A stretch of DNA of 64,000 nucleotides from Trametopsis cervina. Lineage: Eukaryota; Basidiomycota; Agaricomycetes; Polyporales; Irpicaceae. Location of the stretch: NCBI GenBank assembly GCA_022385755.1, contig MU278374.1, forward strand, positions 294,546 to 358,545, read 5' to 3'. The translations under genes were made by a program, and so were the position numbers. Shown one piece after another: positions 58,399 to 64,000 of the stretch; the first letter of the stretch is position 1; every line of letters begins with the position of its first letter. Below the pieces are notes generated by a model. It was not told the DNA's origin and did no database searches. It worked only from the letters and a program-made list of their open reading frames with translations.

Positions 58399-59548
58399 TC
58401 AGCTACTACCACATTTTTGGGGCCTGTGCGAGTACGCAAGCTGCGCCTCTTCCCATAACGTGCCCCACCGCATAACTTCGTCGTGATAGAAGCCGTGTTC
58501 GCTCTTCGCTGCCTCCCGCACCCTCTCCGGAATACTCTCCACGGGAATATCGTGGAGGTCTGAACCAATAAACGGCTTCACTAAGGTATAGTGGATGATG
58601 CGTATTTCATCGTGCATTCCTGACCATAGCTGTGGGTATCGCTTCTTTGTGGCCAGGTTCGCGTTGTAGATTGGTGGTAAGGTCAATGTCCGTCCGGCAA
58701 AATATTGATTAAGGAATGGTTGATCGGCAAAGAATCCTGGGAACCGAGTATATGGCAAAACGGACAGCATATTCTCAAGGACAGCAGAACTTGGTTTGAT
58801 GAAGAGAACACCCGAATTGAACTCGAGAGTCATGCCGCGCTCATCTTCCCATACGTCGGGGGCAGCGGCGAAAGCGTATGGAAGGTGGAATAGTTCGTCG
58901 AAGTTGCGAACGACCAAGGTGTCGGCATCGAGATAGACAAGTGACTCGACGCGCATTGTATCGAGTCCCCACAGACTGAGTTTTGTGAACACGTCCGCAA
59001 AGTGTGCATTCATTCCATTGCCGTCGTTGGGAGGTGCTATACGCGTGACTGGGACAGGCTCGAAGCCGGACGCAGTGGCGAGGCAGAGCGCAGAGGGTGA
59101 GATAGCGGAGGGGAAGTAAAGAACAATGAGACGGGCAGTGGTATTCACTTTGCGGAGTGAATGGCCGAGAGTGGCTACTGCTGATGCATAGGAGTCCGTA
59201 TAGAGCGTTGTAACGACCGCATGCTGACTATCGCTGACATTGGACAAGGTATTCTGTACAATGGGGAACAGATTCCTAGCCGATGAATTTTAGTCTCTGA
59301 TCTATGGAGCAGGTTCACGGAGCCACTCACAAGTGCTGATAGTCATCGAGAGGACGGAGTGTTACCCTCCGCCAGTACTTGACCATGAAAATCACGTTGA
59401 AGAAAATAGAGGCGATGAATATTAGCAATGATACTAAGAACCAGGGTCGATGTTTTTGTAGTAGACCGTGATGGTTGCCGTATATATCTATGGGAAGCAT
59501 GGCATAGTAGTGACCTGTTGTCGGGAACAGACGTCGTAGGATGAACAT
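58399..59548 (-). CDS. GT8-family glycosyltransferase (glycogenin-like), membrane anchored
   Basis: Two minus-strand exons (59331-59548, 58399-59275; intron 55 nt) give 364 residues from the first in-frame ATG. The GT8 domain shows A-V-V-T-T-L-Y-T-D-S-Y-A, the metal-binding D-x-D in V-Y-L-D-A-D-T-L-V, F-N-S-G-V-L-F-I-K-P, and the late I-I-H-Y-T-L-V-K-P. These residues define the glycogenin/galactinol-synthase group, which transfers a sugar from a nucleotide-sugar donor. A hydrophobic segment near residues 38-60 (W-F-L-V-S-L-L-I-F-I-A-S-I-F-F) suggests a type II anchor, so a Golgi enzyme is likelier than cytosolic glycogenin. The frame stays open upstream of 59548 (L-P-S-S-V-L-A-L-F-L-L-P-F), so the true start or an extra 5' exon may lie further out. 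The acceptor is unknown. Confidence 0.85.
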
Positions 59549-60455
59549 CGTGAAAGGCAAGAGAAAAAGAGCGAGAACGCTGGAGGGAAGGTTGTTGTAA
59601 TCGTACCTCTTTAATACTTGGGGTTGGTCTCCCAACGGGTAGATAGTGCCATGCGAACCACGACAAATGCCGTTGATGGTGCACCGACGGTACGACCTCT
59701 GTTTACATTTCCCGGATAATATCCGTTGCTGCGGTCAAGGATTTTTCAGCGGCAAAAAACAAAAAGAGGAACCATACCCAAGCATGAAACCTGGCAAGCG
59801 CCACATCGAGCGTGACCGTTGAGAGCCATTCGCACTGCGAGGCAAACAGATCCACGTATCTGTGTCAACTGCGCCGCCCTCGCTTGCCATCCCGCCCGTG
59901 GCCGCCCTCCCACGCTGCTGCTCTCATTTACACTGCGCGGGCTCGCACCTCATTCCCCACCATGCTCACCAGGTTGCCACCCTCACTCGCCACTCTGCCA
60001 CCTCGCACACCACCTTCGCGCTGCCGTCCTCCCCCGCCACCGCCTTGCCTCGCGCATCGTAGACTGCTCTTGCACCCCTCGCATACCATGCCGCGCCATA
60101 ACCCTCCTTCTTCCTCTTTCGCCATCGCGCGCATGTCCATTGCCATCGCACCGCATCAGAACGACGCGCCGCCTGTGTCCACCCTCGCATCTCGCAGCGT
60201 GCACGCTCCACCGCACTCGCTCGCCATCGCGCCACCGCCCTCCTTGCCCATCGTGCCGCCATACTCGAACCAACCTCGCCCAGCCGCCTTCTTCGTCGCC
60301 ATTGTGCCGACTCCCTCACATTACCCACACATACGTGATGGCCCACTCCTGTTGCTCCCGTACCGTGCCACCGCCCTAACTCATTCGAGCTGCACGCAGT
60401 ATCCTTCGCATGGCCCCATTGTCGATTGCGCCACGTAGATCGGCGGCGCGGCACA
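59549..60455. other. Upstream region of the glycosyltransferase, then a C-rich tract
   Basis: The first 150 bp may include missing 5' coding sequence of the minus-strand glycosyltransferase. From about 59860 to 60420 the plus strand is very C-rich and G-poor, with recurring GCCATCGC and CCCTCGC words. Long open frames run through it in several phases simply because stop codons are rare in such sequence. I do not regard them as genes. Confidence 0.5.
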
Positions 60456-60773
60456 GTCCTGCATGAGCATGGCACTGTCATCGCTACGCACGGTGACGAG
60501 CTCGGCACACTCGCAAGCTTCGGGCTCGCCACTGTGCATAGCATGTCGTTGCGCTCCTCGACGCAGATTGTGGGGGGTGGGTTGCGGGACACGTACTGGC
60601 CGAGCATGCCCGCGGCACTCCAGTGGCTCGGGTACGCCGTCGCTGACCTTGACATCGTGTAGCATGACCTGGAGGTGTACATGCACGCGCTGCATGCTGG
60701 GCTCGCTCAGGCGGACGTCGTGCTCACGACAGGCAGGACGAGCGTAGCTACGTCAGAACTGCTTGAGCCCTAA
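60456..60773 (+). pseudogene. Decayed MoeA/gephyrin-domain fragment
   Basis: One frame reads G-T-V-I-A-T-H-G-D-E-L-G, then D-T-Y-W-P-S-M-P-A-A-L-Q-W-L-G-Y-A-V-A-D-L-D-I-V, an in-frame TAG (60660-60662), H-D-L-E-V, A-L-H-A-G-L-A-Q-A-D-V-V-L-T-T-G-R-T-S-V, then L-L-E-P and an in-frame TAA (60771-60773). G-D-E-L and A-D-V-V-L-T-T-G-x-T-S-V are signatures of the MoeA/gephyrin molybdopterin-binding domain, which inserts molybdenum into the cofactor. The family's T-G-G-T-S is T-G-R-T-S here. With two stops and no flanking domain, it is a relic, not a working gene. Confidence 0.65.
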
Positions 60774-61734
60774 CTCAGGGGCTGTCGAGGTGGGACCACC
60801 TCTGGAGCACTTGCGCTTCGTGGGCCTGTATTATCAGTGAGTGGTTGTGAGCGGGGCAAGTGGGAAAGGAGGAGGGACACACCATGTCGCAGCAGACGAC
60901 AGACGAAACGTGCGCCGCACATCTGTACAACACGTCTCTATCGCGCCGGCGAACATGGCAAGTCTGAGCTGTGGCGGCAGTTGTTTGTGGAGAACACAAC
61001 GACTTTCCACGCAGTTGCCTATTTGATCTACATCACATGCTGAGATATCAGTGAGTTATCTATGTATATTTGATAACTCGCGGTTCCTCATTCTGCGTGG
61101 AATACTTGTACAGGAATGAATAGAATGCGCAAGCGGCCACGCTGCCTACATTTCCGTCTTGCAGTAATCCACGGGTGTGCATGTGAGAAGGCCTCATAGT
61201 CCTAGACTGACAGGATTTGTTATCGCAGCAAGTGTGTCGCATGCCATCGGCCTTCGGGGCTCGCGCAAAACCGGCAGGGGTCACTGATGAAGAGAGACAG
61301 CTTGTCGCTATTTAGTGACGGAACACCACAACGGTAAGTACACACGTGAGCAGCTGATAAGGTTAGACATTGCGCCAATCACCAGATCGTCAACAAAAGT
61401 GTAAAATCCAGCACCGCCTGATGGTTCAAACTGGGATCGGTTCATGTTGTGTGAACAACTGCACAAGTCTTGATGGGCCGCCGATACGAATTTACTTTTC
61501 GGTGAGGTTTAGTGGTCCAGGGCGCTGGAAATCGACAAGTTTCACACTCCATAGCGCTTTGGCAAGAAGTAAACTCATAGAGTTGGAGATTCTGAGGATG
61601 GAGGGCATGGGCATGGGCAGCAGAACGTGGTGGAAGCAGAAGGCGATACCACGTGATCATTAGACGTGGCTCTTCAGTCCATTCTTCACGCTACGCTCTC
61701 TCGCCTTCATCAGCTGCACTACATCTATATCCCC
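60774..61734. other. Intergenic region without recognised gene
   Basis: I see no coding exon that can be supported. A short stretch near 60975-61025 reads L-W-R-Q-L-F-V-E-N-T-T-T but stands alone. The last 100 bp is the upstream region of the gene at 61735. Confidence 0.45.
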
Positions 61735-63502
61735 ATGCCTCTTCGACGACGGATTACCCTAAGCTCGCTTGGGCTAGACCCCACAGGTACGCCCACCAAA
61801 TTGAAATCCTGTACACCTTCCAAACGACTGAGCTTTCACAAGTCTGGACTCTGGTGCCCGGCAGCGACTTTGTCAAATGCACACCTTGCAGCGCCAGGCC
61901 CTCGCACGAGCCACGAACGATGGCCGCGCGGTATGCGCGAGGACACGAGCGGAGTAGGAAGCACCGGGATCGGTGTGAGAGTTGGAGAATGGCGCAAATG
62001 CGCCGGCAGCGAGCGGCAGATCTGCCAGTGCCACAGGGCGCAACTGCACAGGTGCAGCAGGAGGACGCGCTGCCACCTGTCTCTATGAAAGAAGAATCCC
62101 GCGCGGGTGCCGCCGCTGAGGACTCACCGATGCATGATTCTTTCGACCCGGTTGAGCACCACTCCGGTGTTGTGCAGGCCGCCGCCACACATGCAACTGC
62201 TCAACCTCCAACTGAGACCCTCGCACGCAGCGCACACACGCCTCCGCCCGTCATCGGAAGACGGCTTCGTGACAGCGATGACGGAGATAGCGAGAGCAAT
62301 CTTGACAAGCCGGATAAGAAACGTCTAAAGACGTTCGCCGCCCAACTTTGCCTAGATAAGGGTCTCCCGGTAGGCTCGCTTCACTCGTTCGCTGAGGTGA
62401 CATGCTCGCTCGAGTGCACAGAGACCTGCTGATCCTGATCGTTCTTGCAGCTCAGTCTCGCAGAAATGCTCATCGACATGAATGCCCATCTCCTCGCGAT
62501 CCAGGCGCAGATGGACAGGCGCGAAGTAGTCTATCTGCGTAGTCGCGAGTTCTCGGTGTGTTTCTGATCTCATAATTATCGTGCCGTTTTCAGTACCTGA
62601 CGTACTGTATACGTAGGCCGTATTGCGGGGGCATCTCCAAGCGTACATGATGAGCCCGGACATTTGTTTCTATCTTCGAGATGCTGCGGACACGGTCTGG
62701 GTGGGTCAATAACTCAATGGCACAGCACATAAATCACGGCTGATCCTGATCGCGCTCTTCTATGTAGGATCTCATAAAAGACGATCCAGAGGCATACGGA
62801 ATTTCGACGCGCGTGTTTCGCTCGCCGGAAAAGGTGCAGGCTATCCGCAGCACGATAAGCCACGTCCTGACGCAGATCCGAAGTACCATGCGCGTTCGGG
62901 TACGTCCAGTCCAGATGCGTCTGCGTCTGCTGCAAAAGCATAACCACAACGACTGACTAACTCGCACGACCATACCAGCTGATGCAGTCCTTCGCGGACG
63001 ACCAACGCTGCGAGCGCCCCATGACAATCTCCGAGCTCACGAACTCGCTCTGCCCGCCGGCGACGATGATGGAAGAAAACATAGACGAGCGACATCAACA
63101 ACGGGTCGCGTTGTTGGTACGGTTCCATCTATTCCTTTAGCTATAGTCTTCGTATGCACATGTGCTGATGAGATGCACGCTGTCCCGGCAGAGAGATTGC
63201 GCCAAAGATTTCATCGCATGCCAAGCGCAGAAAGGGAAAGCAGGAGCCGATGCTAAATCGTCTGGACACGAGTACGCGCCGAACCAGTTCTGGGTGTTTG
63301 TAGACGACAAAATCGAAGAGGCCCGCACGTTCTGCTTTGATCCGCGTCGCGAGGAGGCGGAGCAGAAGCGGCTCTGGGAGGGGTAAGTCAAGCCTCCATC
63401 CGTCATTTGTTTTGTCTATGCTGTTTTCTGTGCGAACTAACGCGTCGCGAGAGGTTTTTGGAGTATGCGTTGCAGGCTGACATCAAGGAGTATGGAAACT
63501 AA
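61735..63502 (+). CDS. Unknown protein of a probable agaricomycete-expanded family
   Basis: Eight exons (61735-61786, 61843-62396, 62451-62555, 62617-62700, 62768-62899, 62979-63116, 63192-63382, 63454-63502) give 434 residues. The start M-P-L-R-R-R-I-T-L-S-S-L-G-L leads to V-P-G-S-D-F-V-K-C-T-P-C, a two-Cys motif with later His residues that could be a degenerate zinc-binding or BED-like element. The middle is Pro/Glu/Ala-rich with a basic K-K-R-L-K. The C-terminal half is helical and ends in F-W-V-F-V-D-D-K-I-E-E-A-R and a final D-I-K-E-Y-G-N. I recall many unnamed agaricomycete proteins with this F-W-x-F-V-D ... D-I-x-x-Y-G ending; no function is known. The motif makes a link to nuclear or transposon-derived DNA-binding proteins possible but unproven. 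Confidence 0.75.
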
Positions 63503-64000
63503 CAGGAATCCCGAAGAGGACATGGTGTGCGGTTGCCCGCGCTGGAGATCTAGTGAAAGCTCGACTTGTGGCTTGCAAGCAGGCTCGGTCCGCAAACGCT
63601 CGACGACTCAATTTAACAACACAATGACTATCACCCTCGCTCGTTTAATTCCCGTATATGTCATTCACAATAAGTCTTATGCCTTGTCTGCTTTCGTTAT
63701 CGTAGCTATCCTTTACATCCGTGCTCTCGTCGTACAAGTACCAATTGTTCTAATTTTAATCGCCACCGTTTGTTGTCGTAGCTTTGTTTTCGTCTTCATG
63801 TTTTCGCGCTTTGGATGTGTCTCGCCGGACAGCACAAATTTTCTTTGATGCTTCAATTACCTTTACATGCTGTCTTCACGTATTATCCTTTACACCAATA
63901 TAATCACTTGGGGGATAACGGCGCTGCGGGGGCACGCCCGGCCCGATAGCATGTTGCAGATCGAAGTTTGCAGTTTGCAATAAATTGTTCCATATGCACA
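63503..64000. other. Right-edge region without recognised gene
   Basis: This stretch holds the 3' region of the preceding gene and AT-rich sequence to the window end. An open frame of 127 codons at 63465-63848 overlaps the last exon in another phase and has no domain beyond a chance hydrophobic run. Confidence 0.5.

Noticed and set aside
59812..60438. Overlapping long open frames in the C-rich tract
   Set aside because: They occur in several phases at once, have no domain, and follow from stop-codon depletion in C-rich DNA.
1..64000. CRISPR arrays, phage or bacterial-type systems, tRNA or rRNA genes
   Set aside because: No regular spaced repeats, no prokaryotic gene organisation and no recognisable tRNA A/B-box pair or rRNA sequence were seen by eye. 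A covariance-model tRNA search would be decisive.

Overview
The window looks like nuclear DNA of a basidiomycete fungus, most likely an agaricomycete. Protein-coding genes are dense and lie on both strands. They are cut by many short introns (about 45-80 nt) with GT(A/G)NGT donors and (C/T)AG acceptors, and several exons are tiny. The families also fit: a Tay1-type telobox protein, an IRC20/SHPRH-like remodeler, a fungal Ctr/ferric-reductase pair and several uncharacterised basidiomycete-type proteins. All gene models were spliced by eye; each quoted protein length comes from an exon set that closes in frame.

Layout, left to right. 0.4-2.6 kb: low-complexity protein with three LPG repeats (+). 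3.0-5.0 kb: TLDc/OXR1-type protein (+). 5.4-6.6 kb: membrane-anchored FkbM-like methyltransferase (-), divergent from 7.0-11.8 kb, a 28-exon GH38 alpha-mannosidase (+) containing an apparent 2-nt exon. 12.5-13.3 kb: four-helix MARVEL-like membrane protein (+). 13.8-16.1 kb: Tah18-type diflavin reductase (+), convergent with 16.3-17.8 kb, an alcohol-acetyltransferase-like enzyme (-). 19.3-20.0 kb: Ctr copper transporter, then 21.0-23.4 kb: ferric/cupric reductase (both +), a plausible metal-uptake pair. 24.8-29.6 kb: 1368-residue protein with a disordered N-terminus and an alpha/beta-hydrolase-like C-terminus (+). 31.8-32.5 kb: conserved-looking unknown with a GC-AG intron (+). 33.7-36.5 kb: serine-rich coiled-coil protein (+). 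37.1-39.6 kb: Iml2/TTC39 TPR protein (+). 40.5-41.3 kb: secreted Gly/Lys/His-rich protein built of repeated exon modules (+). 41.6-42.3 kb: small single-pass membrane protein (-), divergent from 42.8-44.2 kb, proteasome lid subunit Rpn9 (+). 44.3-45.6 kb: element bounded by inverted repeats. 45.7-51.6 kb: IRC20/SHPRH-like SNF2-RING protein (+). 53.1-56.0 kb: telobox Myb protein (+), whose 3' end is duplicated as a decayed copy at 57.0-57.6 kb. 57.8 kb: 68-bp palindrome. 58.4-59.5 kb: GT8 glycosyltransferase (-). 60.5 kb: decayed MoeA/gephyrin fragment. 61.7-63.5 kb: unknown protein of a type I believe is expanded in agaricomycetes (+).

Most genes are housekeeping (proteasome, Fe-S assembly, telomere, chromatin, glycan turnover, metal uptake). 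I see no biosynthetic cluster, CRISPR array or prokaryote-type system, and no tRNA that I could recognise. The less ordinary signals are structural: the 2-nt exon, two 9-nt exons, a GC-AG intron, the exon-module secreted protein, the inverted-repeat element, the duplicated gene end and the palindrome.
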